DNA of 20,911 nucleotides from CAYNWK01 sp964400875 (lineage in GTDB: Bacteria; Chloroflexota; Anaerolineae; Anaerolineales; UBA4823), in NCBI GenBank assembly GCA_964400875.1, contig CAYNWK010000074.1, positions 1-20,911 of the forward strand, written 5' to 3'. This document shows, piece by piece, positions 7,125 through 14,410 of the stretch. The position numbers were made by a program, and so were the translations under genes. Under the pieces are notes generated by a model. It made no database searches. It saw only the letters and a list, made by a program, of their open reading frames with translations, and was not told where the DNA came from. The number at the start of each line of letters is the position of its first letter. The stretch's first letter is position 1.

Positions 7125-9629
7125 TCAGGGGGAATTAGCCAGGAGAAGCTCTCTGACTTTTTCAGCGGACTCGAGCCTCAGCGCGCGCTCGGCCAGCTGT
7201 CGGGCGACCTCCAGGGTGATCCCCCGGATGGCGGCTTTTACCGGGGGGATATTGGGCGCGCTCATGCTCAGCTCGTCCAGGCCCAGGCCGACCAGTAAGG
7301 GCGCAGCCTGGGCGTTCCCGGCCAGTTCCCCGCACAACCCGGCCCAGATCCCAGCTTCGTGTGCGGCCTTCACGGCGCTCTCGATCATACGAAGCACTGC
7401 CGGTTGCAGCGCGTCCGCCAGGGCGGCAACCCGGCTGTTGCCGCGGTCCGCGGCCATGACGTACTGGGTCAGGTCGTTGCTGCCGATGCTGAAGAAGTCC
7501 GCTTCACTCGCCAGCCTGTCGGCGGTCGCCGCTGCGGAGGGCACTTCGATCATGATGCCCACTTCCATTTCGAGGTCGTAGGCCTCGCCGGCGGCGTCCA
7601 GCTCGGCCTGCGCTTCGATGAGCGCGGTTTTGGCCGCGCGCAGCTCGGCCAGGCTACCGATCATGGGGAACATCAGCTTGAGGTTGCGCCCCGGACTGGC
7701 CCGCAAGATAGCCCGTAGTTGGGTTTTGAAGAGCGCCGGGTGTTCCAGGCAGAAGCGGATGCCCCGCTGGCCCAGGAACGGGTTGTCTTCTTCCCCCAAA
7801 TCGATATAGGGCAGAGGCTTGTCCCCGCCCACATCCAACGTGCGGATGACCAGCGGACGCTGGCCCATGGCGTCCGCTGCACGCCGGTAGGCGTTTAACT
7901 GTTCCGTCTCGTCCGGCGCGTCGTCCCGGTCCATGAACAGGAACTCGGTGCGGAACAGCCCCACCCCTTCCGCACCGTAATCCAAAGCCACCTCGGCGTC
8001 GTGCGGTCCGCCAATGTTAGCGGCGATCTCGATCCGTGCGCCGTCCCGGGTGACCGCTGGTTGGTGGGCCGCGGACTTGGATTCTTCCCGCGCACGCAGC
8101 CACGCCTCCCGCTGCGCGGTCAGTTTCTCTAGCGTCTCCGGGTCCGGTTGCAGCCAGACCAGCCCGGCGCCGCCGTCCAGCGCGATGGTGCGCCCGGCGG
8201 TCGCCTCGCTCAGGGGCGCATCGAGGCCTACCACGGCCGGTATGCCCAGAGCCCGGGCCAGGATGGCGCTGTGAGAGGTCGCGCCGCCCAGCTCGGTGCA
8301 GATCCCCAGCACCTGCGCCGGGTCGAGTTGGGCCGTATCCGAAGGGGTCAGCTCCCGAGCCAAAAGAATAGAGGGTTCGCTGAGAACCAGCTCTGGACGG
8401 GCGACCGCCATCAAGTGGCCCAGGACGCGCTGTCCCACGTCGAGCACGTCGGCGGCGCGCCCGCGCTGGTACTCGTCCTCCAGGGCCTCGTAATCGGCGA
8501 CGATTTTTTGCACGGCCTGCTGCCAGGCCGCCTCGGCGTTTAACCTGCCGCTGAAGATATTCCCCCGGGCTGCTCCCAGCATTTCCGGGTCGCTGAGAAA
8601 CAGCTGGTGGGCCTCGAAGATCGCTGCTTCCTCCGGCCCGGCCCGCCTGGCGGCTCTGGCCTGCAGCTGCGCGAGCTCCTCTCGGGCCGCGGCCAATGCG
8701 CCTTCCAGGCGCGCCTGTTCAGCCTCCGGGTCGTCGCTCTCATGGGCGACGACCTCAGGCAGGCAGGCCCGGTAATGGTGCGCCGGGCCGATGGCGACGC
8801 CGGGGGAGGCCGGCATGCCGGCGAGAGCTCCCTGCGCTGTTATTTTCTGGGCAGCCGCTGTCAAGGGTAGTGCGCTTTCCGCCTCGGCGGCGGTTTCGGG
8901 CGGGTCGCCAAAATTGTCCCCGGCGAGCGCCTGGATCGCTGCCAGGGCTTCAGACGCGTCCGGACCCGAGGCGGAGAGCAGGATCTCGTCGCCCTGGCGG
9001 ACGCCCAGGGTGGCGACCTGGTTGATGCTCTTGGCGTTCGCGGTTTTGGCGCCCTTGCTGACCTGGACCTGCGCCTGGTAGCGGCTGGCAGTCCTGACGA
9101 AACGGGCCGCCGGGCGGGCGTGCAGCCCCAATTTATTCTGCACCGTGAGGCGCAGGTCCAGGGCTGGCTCGCTGGAAGAGGCCGCCGGTGCAACGGTTTC
9201 GGCGGGCTGCTCGGGCTCCCCCGGGCCGAACTGCGCTTCCTTGGCGGATCCCGCGGCGCGGGCCTCACCCATGACCTGCTGGATGTCTCCACCCGCCGAG
9301 GCCTGCACGGCGGCCGACATGGCGCCTTCGACGAAGGGCGCCGGGCACAGGTGGACGTGCTCCTGCTGTTCTGGGCTGAGAAATTCCAGGGCCATTTCGG
9401 CGCTCAGGAAGGCGCTGCCCAGATCCATCAGCACCACGACGCCGTCCGGGCTGTAAACCGACTCGATAGCGGCCTGCACCTTGAAGGCGTCCGTGCCGAT
9501 GGGGTTTTCAGGGTCGTCGATGCCGCCGGCGGCGGCGATGGGCACCTGCCCCTGCACCATCTGATCGATCAGCTGGCGCAGACCTTCGGCCAGACCGGCG
9601 CTGTGCGAGACCAGGACGATGGAGACCAT
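7125..9629 (-). CDS. dhaM: DhaM-type PTS phosphotransferase: EIIA(Dha)-HPr-complete EI fusion
   Basis: This 834-residue cytosolic protein would carry phosphate from PEP to the ADP held by DhaL. Residues 1-125 are the DhaM EIIA domain with active-site His9 (LVSHSAG) and the LMDLGSA motif. Residues 158-243 are HPr, with His170 in GLHARPA. Residues about 263-834 are enzyme I: His453 in GGATSHS, Arg560 in GLFRTEF, the PEP-binding EVGIMIEVPSA and GSNDLTQY motifs, and Cys766 in GLCGELA. E. coli DhaM keeps only the N-terminal part of EI and depends on PtsI, whereas this EI is complete and should autophosphorylate. An Ala/Pro/Glu-rich linker (about 130-155) joins EIIA and HPr. It lies 49 bp after dhaL in the same orientation; no clear Shine-Dalgarno site was seen. 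Confidence 0.95.
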   Translation of the reverse strand: MVSIVLVSHSAGLAEGLRQLIDQMVQGQVPIAAAGGIDDPENPIGTDAFKVQAAIESVYSPDGVVVLMDLGSAFLSAEMALEFLSPEQQEHVHLCPAPFVEGAMSAAVQASAGGDIQQVMGEARAAGSAKEAQFGPGEPEQPAETVAPAASSSEPALDLRLTVQNKLGLHARPAARFVRTASRYQAQVQVSKGAKTANAKSINQVATLGVRQGDEILLSASGPDASEALAAIQALAGDNFGDPPETAAEAESALPLTAAAQKITAQGALAGMPASPGVAIGPAHHYRACLPEVVAHESDDPEAEQARLEGALAAAREELAQLQARAARRAGPEEAAIFEAHQLFLSDPEMLGAARGNIFSGRLNAEAAWQQAVQKIVADYEALEDEYQRGRAADVLDVGQRVLGHLMAVARPELVLSEPSILLARELTPSDTAQLDPAQVLGICTELGGATSHSAILARALGIPAVVGLDAPLSEATAGRTIALDGGAGLVWLQPDPETLEKLTAQREAWLRAREESKSAAHQPAVTRDGARIEIAANIGGPHDAEVALDYGAEGVGLFRTEFLFMDRDDAPDETEQLNAYRRAADAMGQRPLVIRTLDVGGDKPLPYIDLGEEDNPFLGQRGIRFCLEHPALFKTQLRAILRASPGRNLKLMFPMIGSLAELRAAKTALIEAQAELDAAGEAYDLEMEVGIMIEVPSAAATADRLASEADFFSIGSNDLTQYVMAADRGNSRVAALADALQPAVLRMIESAVKAAHEAGIWAGLCGELAGNAQAAPLLVGLGLDELSMSAPNIPPVKAAIRGITLEVARQLAERALRLESAEKVRELLLANSP

Positions 9630-9678
9630 GGCTGTATCTAAAGGAGAAAATTGCGCGGGAATAGAAGCGGAAAGGCGC

Positions 9679-10320
9679 TCAGCCGGCCGAGTCCTCGAGG
9701 GTATCGAGCAGGGCCTTGAGGATCAGGTAGGTGGAGGTCGCGCCAGGGTCCTGGTGGCCGATACTGCGTTCGCCCAGGTAGCTGGCCCGGCCTTTCTTGG
9801 CCTGCAGCGGGATGGTGTCCTTCATGCCCTGCTCGGCGGCGGCTACCATTTTCTGCATAGCGCTGACCGTGTCCTCTCCGTCGTCGAGCGCGCTGCGCAT
9901 CGCCTCCAGCGCCGGCGCCCAGGCATCGATCATCGTTTTGTCGCCCGGTTGGGCGCGGCCCCGCTGCACGACGCCCTCATAGCCGGCCTGCAGCAAGTTT
10001 AAGAGATCTTCACCACTCAAGGCTTCCTTCGAGGTTACTGCGCCGCCGCTGCGCATGTAAAACGTGCCGTAGAGCGGTCCGCTGGCGCCGCCCACACTGG
10101 AAATGAGCGCCATCCCGGTCGATTTCAAAATATCCCCGATATCTTTATCCGAGAAACCGTCCAGTTTTTCCAGGACTTTCTTGAAGCCGCGGTTCATGTT
10201 AATGCCGTGGTCGGCATCCCCGATAGGCGAGTCAAGCTCGGTGAGGTAGGTCTTGTTCTCCTCCAGGACGGCCGCGGTACTTTTGATCCATTGGACGATC
10301 TGCTCTTTTGAAACAGTCAT
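9679..10320 (-). CDS. dhaL: Dihydroxyacetone kinase ADP-binding subunit DhaL
   Basis: DhaL holds a permanently bound ADP that is rephosphorylated by DhaM and passes phosphate to dihydroxyacetone on DhaK. The ATG at 10318-10320 is preferred over the frame opening at 10389: it has GGGAGA 8 bases upstream, it gives the usual length (213 residues), and it places the Mg-binding aspartates at 30, 35 and 37 (DSPIGDADHG), the numbering of known DhaL proteins. Other family motifs are GGASGPLYG, GDKTMIDAW and the C-terminal RSIGHQDPGATS. It is the middle gene of dhaK-dhaL-dhaM. Its ribosome binding site may be masked by a hairpin (see 10329-10387). Confidence 0.95.
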   Translation of the reverse strand: MTVSKEQIVQWIKSTAAVLEENKTYLTELDSPIGDADHGINMNRGFKKVLEKLDGFSDKDIGDILKSTGMALISSVGGASGPLYGTFYMRSGGAVTSKEALSGEDLLNLLQAGYEGVVQRGRAQPGDKTMIDAWAPALEAMRSALDDGEDTVSAMQKMVAAAEQGMKDTIPLQAKKGRASYLGERSIGHQDPGATSTYLILKALLDTLEDSAG

Positions 10321-10328
10321 GGTTTCGT

Positions 10329-10387
10329 TCTCCCAATCGAAAGGGAGATTGGAGACGACCCATCTACGTAGGTCGGCCCCAATCTCC
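10329..10387 (-). promoter_or_regulatory. dhaK-dhaL intercistronic alternative hairpins covering the dhaL RBS
   Basis: The 84-bp gap has two overlapping perfect inverted repeats. A long hairpin pairs 10379-10387 with 10344-10352 (GGAGATTGG with CCAATCTCC) and has an inner stem CGACC/GGTCG (10356-10360 and 10371-10375). A short hairpin pairs 10343-10348 with 10329-10334 (TCTCCC with GGGAGA), and GGGAGA is the dhaL Shine-Dalgarno. They share bases 10344-10348, so both cannot form at once. The pairings are directly visible; a role in setting the DhaK:DhaL ratio is inference. No T-tract follows, so a simple terminator is unlikely. Confidence 0.5.
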
Positions 10388-10404
10388 ACGGGTCAAGCGG
10401 ATGG

Positions 10405-11475
10405 TTACATGCCCCAGCGCAGGCCGGGGGTCTTCACCGGCGCATCCCAGAACTTAAGGATCTCGTCGTCGGTCTTGAGCAGGGTGATCGAATCGCCCTG
10501 CATATCCAGCGAGGTGATGTACGGGCCGATCAGGTTGCGCACGATGGTCAGGCCCTTGGATTCGCAGACTTCGGCCAGTTTTCGATAGACGGCGTACAGC
10601 TCGGAGACCGGCGTGCCGCCCATGCTGTTGACGAAAGCGATCACCTTGTCGCCCGACTTGAAGGGCTGGTCGGTGAGCTCTTTGTCAACCCATTCGGCGC
10701 TATCGTTATCCCATTCGCGCACGGTGCGGGTGTAAGGGCCGTCTTCGATGATGCGCAGGGCCATGTACTCGGTGATCTCGTCGGCGGACTTGATCTTGGT
10801 GCGCTCCATGCCCGGCTCGCCGTGGATGCCGATGCCCAGTTCGATCTCATCGTCACCCAGCTCGAAGGTGGGTTTGCCGGCCGCGGGGACGGTGCAGGAA
10901 GTGAGCGCCATACCCATAGAGCGCCCGTTTTGGTTGACCCTGCGGCACAGATCGGCGCATTTTTCCAGGCTGAGTCCTGCCTCGACGGCTGCGCCGACGA
11001 TCTTCTCCGCCAGGACGGTGGTCCCCACCCCACGCCGTCCGGCAGTGTACAGGCTGTCCTTCACGGCGACGTCATCGTCGATCAGGATGTTCTGCACCTT
11101 GATCCCGTCAGCGTGGACCAGCTCGGCCGCGGTTTCGAAATTAAGCACGTCGCCGGTGTAATTCTTCACGAGGAAGAGCACACCGGCGTCGCTGGCTGTA
11201 GCCTTGGCGCAGTCATACATCTGGTCGGGCGTGGGGGAGGTGAACACCTCGCCGGGACAGGCTCCGGTCAGCATGCCCACGCCGACGAAGCCGCCGTGCA
11301 TGGGCTCGTGCCCGCTGCCTCCACCCGAGATGAACGACACCTTCCCTGGGAGAGGCGCGTCAGCCCGGTATAAGTACTTGGGATCGAGGTTGATTTTGAT
11401 TTCGGGATGGGCGATACCCATGCCCTGCAGCTGCTCGTTGACGACATCGTCAACACCGTTGATCAACTTCTTCAT
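10405..11475 (-). CDS. dhaK: Dihydroxyacetone kinase, Dha-binding subunit DhaK
   Basis: DhaK binds dihydroxyacetone covalently through a histidine as a hemiaminal and orients it for phosphorylation by DhaL-ATP, giving dihydroxyacetone phosphate for glycolysis. The 356-residue length matches the family. His56 (GGGSGHEP), Asp109 (NYTGDV) and the substrate-binding His218 (GIGIHGEPG) all fall at the residue numbers known for E. coli DhaK. The ATG has AGGAGG 5 bases upstream. It is the first gene of the operon, with a good -10 box just upstream. No dhaR/dhaS regulator or glycerol dehydrogenase is in the window, so the source of Dha is not shown. Confidence 0.96.
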   Translation of the reverse strand: MKKLINGVDDVVNEQLQGMGIAHPEIKINLDPKYLYRADAPLPGKVSFISGGGSGHEPMHGGFVGVGMLTGACPGEVFTSPTPDQMYDCAKATASDAGVLFLVKNYTGDVLNFETAAELVHADGIKVQNILIDDDVAVKDSLYTAGRRGVGTTVLAEKIVGAAVEAGLSLEKCADLCRRVNQNGRSMGMALTSCTVPAAGKPTFELGDDEIELGIGIHGEPGMERTKIKSADEITEYMALRIIEDGPYTRTVREWDNDSAEWVDKELTDQPFKSGDKVIAFVNSMGGTPVSELYAVYRKLAEVCESKGLTIVRNLIGPYITSLDMQGDSITLLKTDDEILKFWDAPVKTPGLRWGM

Positions 11476-11520
11476 TACAGCCTCCTATGTGGGGTAAGAA
11501 GGAAAGGGTTAGATAGTCCT

Positions 11521-11526
11521 ATTATA
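11521..11526 (-). promoter_or_regulatory. Probable -10 box of the dha operon
   Basis: A perfect TATAAT on the minus strand lies 45 bases upstream of the dhaK ATG, implying a leader of roughly 35-40 bases. No good -35 hexamer stands at 16-18 bp spacing, so an activator may be needed or the call may be wrong. Confidence 0.45.
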
Positions 11527-11606
11527 CGATTTAATTCACCAGATTCGAGGGTGATCGCGCGAAATTTGGATTGTTTTAGATTGACTTATTCACTTAAGGA
11601 GGAGTT

Positions 11607-11645
11607 GGGGGTGTTATCGCGGGCGCATCCCGCCATAACACCCCC
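11607..11645. repeat. GC-rich palindrome, copy A of a dispersed 33-bp family
   Basis: The outer stem GGGGGTGTTAT pairs perfectly with ATAACACCCCC (11 bp), and inside it GCGGG pairs with CCCGC around CGCAT. The 33-bp core, 11610-11642, aligns without gaps to copies at 14318 and 18239. It lies between the dha promoter region and the end of the oxidoreductase gene, 3' of the latter. No T-tract of terminator quality is adjacent. Confidence 0.8.
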
Positions 11646-11698
11646 CAGTCCCCCCGTGAACTGCGAACTTCTATTTAATTTATCAGCGAAATCCCGCG

Positions 11699-13135
11699 TC
11701 ATCCGCGTTCCCATTCATCCCTGCTGATGGTGCGCCCTTCCAGGCGAGCCTGGTCGGCGGCGAAGGCCATCAGGTGGCTTTCCAGGGCCTGTTCCGCCAG
11801 GGTCAGCCCGAGCTGGGTGGCAGTTTCTCCTGAGCCGGGCGCCGGGCGGGCTCGTAAGCTGCGGACGAAGGCGGCCATCAAGCCCTGATCGCCGCCGCCG
11901 TGCCCGGAGGCTGCGCTGGAACTGGTGTCATAGCGCCTACGCCGCCCCGAGCGGTGCTCGCGCAGCTCGATCCAGGCGCCGCCCAGGCCAAACCGAGCGT
12001 ACAGGGCGCCGCGCGAGCCTTCGATGCGCGTGGTGCGCCCCTCGACGTTGGAATGCCCATGCATGGTCAGCGTCACGGATAAACCCCCCTCGAACTGCAT
12101 GCTGACCACCTGGTGGTCTACCACGTCGTTGTCACAGTGATAGACGCAGCGCCCGTAGGGACCGCGCTCGAGCGCGGCAGTCAGGTTTTCGATGGTCGGG
12201 TCCGCGGCGACCACGGAGCGCGGCCAGCCGCGATAGTCGCTGGCTTCCCGCAGCGGGGGCACTATCCTGCTGAGGGCGCGAACCAACCCGGGAGCGCGCG
12301 CTTGCAGGCGCGCCACAAGGCGGGTGAAGCCCGTGGCGGTCTCCGCGTACGAGCGCCACAGGGGCAGCAGGTCGATGTAAATGTAGGGGGCGTAGTAAGG
12401 GCAGGTCTCGGCGACCGGGCAGCCGTCCAGGCAGTACTGCGGTGCGCCCTGCGGGGCGTTCTCGGGACGGTAGTGGCGCAGGCTGCCGACGCTGCTCATC
12501 CGCTCGCAGCGCTGGCCCATGACCCACAGCAGGATGTCGAAGTCGTGACAGCACTTGGCCAGGATCATGGGGCTGCTTTGGCCGCGGTTGGCCCAGTTGC
12601 CGCGCACGTAGCTGTGCGCCATGTGCCAGTACGAGACGTTCTCGCGATGGGCCACGTCGACGATCTGGCCGAGCACACCGGAAGCCACGATCTCTCGCAT
12701 TTTTTTGAAATGCCGGGTGTAGCGCAGCACGTGGGCTACGTGGAGCTGCCGGCCGGAGGCCTCGGCTGCGGCGACCAGCTGGCGGCATTCGGCCGGGCTG
12801 GCAGCCATCGGCTTTTCCAGCAGCACGTCGTAGCCGGCTTCCAGCGCCTGCAGGGTGGGGGCGGTATGCTGCCGGTCCTGGGTGCAGATCAAGGCTGCCT
12901 GGCCGCGGCGCGGGCCTTGGAGCAGGGGCTCCCAGCTTTCGAAACGACTGCCGATGGGGATCGCGTGCGCGGCCGCGAAACGCTCCCGGCGAACCGGGTC
13001 GGGTTCGGCGACGGCGACGAATCGCAGCTCGTCGGGATGCGCCAGGGCGTACGGCCCGTAGGCCTCCGCCCCGCGCTGGCCTGCGCCGATCAACACAGCC
13101 TGGATGGGTTCTGGTTCGGTCTTATCCATAGCCAT
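11699..13135 (-). CDS. Gfo/Idh/MocA-family oxidoreductase
   Basis: This 478-residue protein is probably an NAD(P)-dependent dehydrogenase acting on a sugar or polyol. The N-terminal Rossmann fold shows VLIGAGQRGAEAYG (about 14-27), an acidic residue after the second strand (VAEPDP) and the family EKPMA motif (about 107). The catalytic-domain signature K-x-x-H-D-x-D-x-L appears in LAKCCHDFDILLW. It is longer than typical members (330-400 residues). The extra part includes a Cys cluster, CLDGCPVAETC, that could bind metal. Two ATGs at the start (codons 1 and 3) are both possible, with no clear RBS. It is 223 bp upstream of dhaK and separated by a palindrome, so it is probably a separate unit. 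The substrate is unknown. Confidence 0.85.
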   Translation of the reverse strand: MAMDKTEPEPIQAVLIGAGQRGAEAYGPYALAHPDELRFVAVAEPDPVRRERFAAAHAIPIGSRFESWEPLLQGPRRGQAALICTQDRQHTAPTLQALEAGYDVLLEKPMAASPAECRQLVAAAEASGRQLHVAHVLRYTRHFKKMREIVASGVLGQIVDVAHRENVSYWHMAHSYVRGNWANRGQSSPMILAKCCHDFDILLWVMGQRCERMSSVGSLRHYRPENAPQGAPQYCLDGCPVAETCPYYAPYIYIDLLPLWRSYAETATGFTRLVARLQARAPGLVRALSRIVPPLREASDYRGWPRSVVAADPTIENLTAALERGPYGRCVYHCDNDVVDHQVVSMQFEGGLSVTLTMHGHSNVEGRTTRIEGSRGALYARFGLGGAWIELREHRSGRRRRYDTSSSAASGHGGGDQGLMAAFVRSLRARPAPGSGETATQLGLTLAEQALESHLMAFAADQARLEGRTISRDEWERG

Positions 13136-13142
13136 TTAAGGC

Positions 13143-13237
13143 GTCATTGGGAGGGAGCAAAGCGACCAAAGCGATCTCGCATAGCCGATTCGAGAGATTG
13201 CTACGCCCGCCAAAATACGGCGGGCTCGCGCAATGAC
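13143..13237. repeat. REP/MITE-like palindromic element, about 95 bp
   Basis: Ends GTCATTG (13143-13149) and CAATGAC (13231-13237) are exact inverted repeats. Inside are an ATCTC/GAGAT pair near the centre (13174-13178 and 13193-13197) and a perfect hairpin GCCCGCC/GGCGGGC at 13205-13225. GTCATTGxGAG with AGCGACxxAAGCxATCTC resembles repeats commonly scattered between genes in many bacterial genomes; that resemblance is from memory. It fills most of the divergent gap between the oxidoreductase and EamA genes. Confidence 0.65.
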
Positions 13238-13325
13238 TCGTTGGCGCTATATCTTCAAATCCTACCATGAAAGAAGTAGGAGCGGGTCGGGATTTCGCGG
13301 CCTATGATATGATCTGCGCTGGCCT

Positions 13326-14243
13326 GTGCCTTCTTTCACGACCCGCTCCCGGGAACTCAACTTGGACCTGCAAGCCGCCCCCTACATCCTGACGCTCGGT
13401 TTCCTGTTCGGCTCGACCCTGATCGCCTCGCGCTTTGGGGTGGGGCAGTTCAGCCCGACCACCTACATCTGGCTGCGCCTGCTGATCGCCAGCCTGGGAC
13501 ACGCCGGGGTCTACGCTCTGGGGATCCAGGGCCGCCGCTGGCCGAAGGACGGGCAGCTGTGGGCTCGGGCGGCATTCTATGCGTTGATCGGTACGGCCAT
13601 TCCGATGACAGCCATCGTCTCGTCTTTGCAGTACCAGTCCAGCGGGGTGACCTCGGTGCTGCTCACCGCGAACCCGGCGATCACAGTCGTCATGGCGCAT
13701 TTCATCCTGGACGATGAGCGGCTGACCGTGCAAAAAATCGCCGGGGTGGTGCTGGCGTTGGGTGGGGCTTTGCTACTGGCATTGCGCGGCGAGAGCGGGC
13801 TGCCAGGCGTGACCGCGGCCAGCCCCATTGGCTACGGGCTGGTGTTTGCGGCGATGATCTTCGGCAGCTCGGCGACCGTTTACGCGCGCAAATACCTGCG
13901 CGGCTTCGACGCCGTGGAGGTCGCCAGCGTGCGCATGCTGATCGCCACCTTGATCGTGATGCCGCTGTCGCTGATTTTTGTGGGGTTTGATCTGGGAAGG
14001 GTGGACGCCCAAGGATACCTGGCGCTGGGATACGCAGCGCTGGTGGGCACTTTCCTGGGGATGCTGCTGCAGTTCTACACCATCAAGCGCTTCGGTGCGA
14101 CCGCGGCGGTGCTGTCGCTGTACGTGATTCCGGTATTCGCCGGGATCGGCGGCGTATTTCTACTGGGGGAGACCATCACGACCGGCATGTTGGCCGGGAT
14201 GGCCCTGATCGCCGGGGGGATCGCCCTGATTACGCGGGCCTGA
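13326..14243 (+). CDS. EamA/DMT-family permease
   Basis: This 305-residue inner-membrane protein has about ten hydrophobic helices in two homologous halves, as in the drug/metabolite transporter superfamily. Typical features are the helix-4/5 stretch SSGVTSVLLTANPAITVVMAHFIL followed by the acidic DDERLT, and the second-half counterpart VLSLYVIPVFAGIGGVFLLGE. Substrates of this family (amino acids, metabolites, drugs) cannot be told from sequence. The GTG start at 13326 is uncertain because no Shine-Dalgarno is evident; a TTG at about residue 13 is an alternative. It is divergent from the oxidoreductase. A palindrome copy follows 74 bp after its stop. Confidence 0.88.
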   Translation: MPSFTTRSRELNLDLQAAPYILTLGFLFGSTLIASRFGVGQFSPTTYIWLRLLIASLGHAGVYALGIQGRRWPKDGQLWARAAFYALIGTAIPMTAIVSSLQYQSSGVTSVLLTANPAITVVMAHFILDDERLTVQKIAGVVLALGGALLLALRGESGLPGVTAASPIGYGLVFAAMIFGSSATVYARKYLRGFDAVEVASVRMLIATLIVMPLSLIFVGFDLGRVDAQGYLALGYAALVGTFLGMLLQFYTIKRFGATAAVLSLYVIPVFAGIGGVFLLGETITTGMLAGMALIAGGIALITRA

Positions 14244-14317
14244 TCGAAGAGACCTGGATTATAATTTGCCTGTCAAGCAAATATATCTTTTACTTACGCG
14301 CCTTTGAGCAGGGTCGG

Positions 14318-14350
14318 GGTGTTGAGGTGGGCGTCCCCCGCCCCAACATC
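14318..14350. repeat. GC-rich palindrome, copy B of a dispersed 33-bp family
   Basis: This imperfect palindrome aligns gaplessly over 33 bp with the copies at 11610 and 18239: GGTGTT, four variable bases, a GGGCG core with CCCG, CCCC, then AACATC. It lies between the EamA and SulP genes. Its presence argues that the upstream in-frame GTG at 14327 is not the SulP start. Confidence 0.7.
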
Positions 14351-14410
14351 CCTACCTGCCTCGCAAACCGCGTAACTCCCTTTATCGTTAAATCGAGCGC
14401 CATCTCCCCG

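Noticed and set aside
9639..9652. AAAGGAG-like ribosome binding site on the plus strand
   Set aside because: It precedes no plausible plus-strand gene; the region is the short dhaL-dhaM gap on the minus strand.
10321..10389. Longer N-terminus for DhaL starting at 10389
   Set aside because: It would translate the intercistronic hairpin region; the ATG at 10320 has an RBS and puts the Mg-binding Asp residues at the family numbering.
12113..13270. A 385-codon plus-strand frame opposite the oxidoreductase
   Set aside because: It is an antisense frame typical of GC-rich coding DNA, with no recognisable domain or RBS; the minus strand has clear Rossmann and catalytic motifs.
14260..14265. TATAAT as a -10 box for the SulP gene
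   Set aside because: No acceptable -35 hexamer lies at 16-18 bp and the start codon is about 145 bp away with a palindrome between, so support is too weak.
14327..14410. Longer N-terminus for the SulP protein from a GTG at 14327
   Set aside because: The extra residues are translated from palindrome copy B and a poorly conserved stretch; the ATG at 14411 gives a normal SulP N-terminus.
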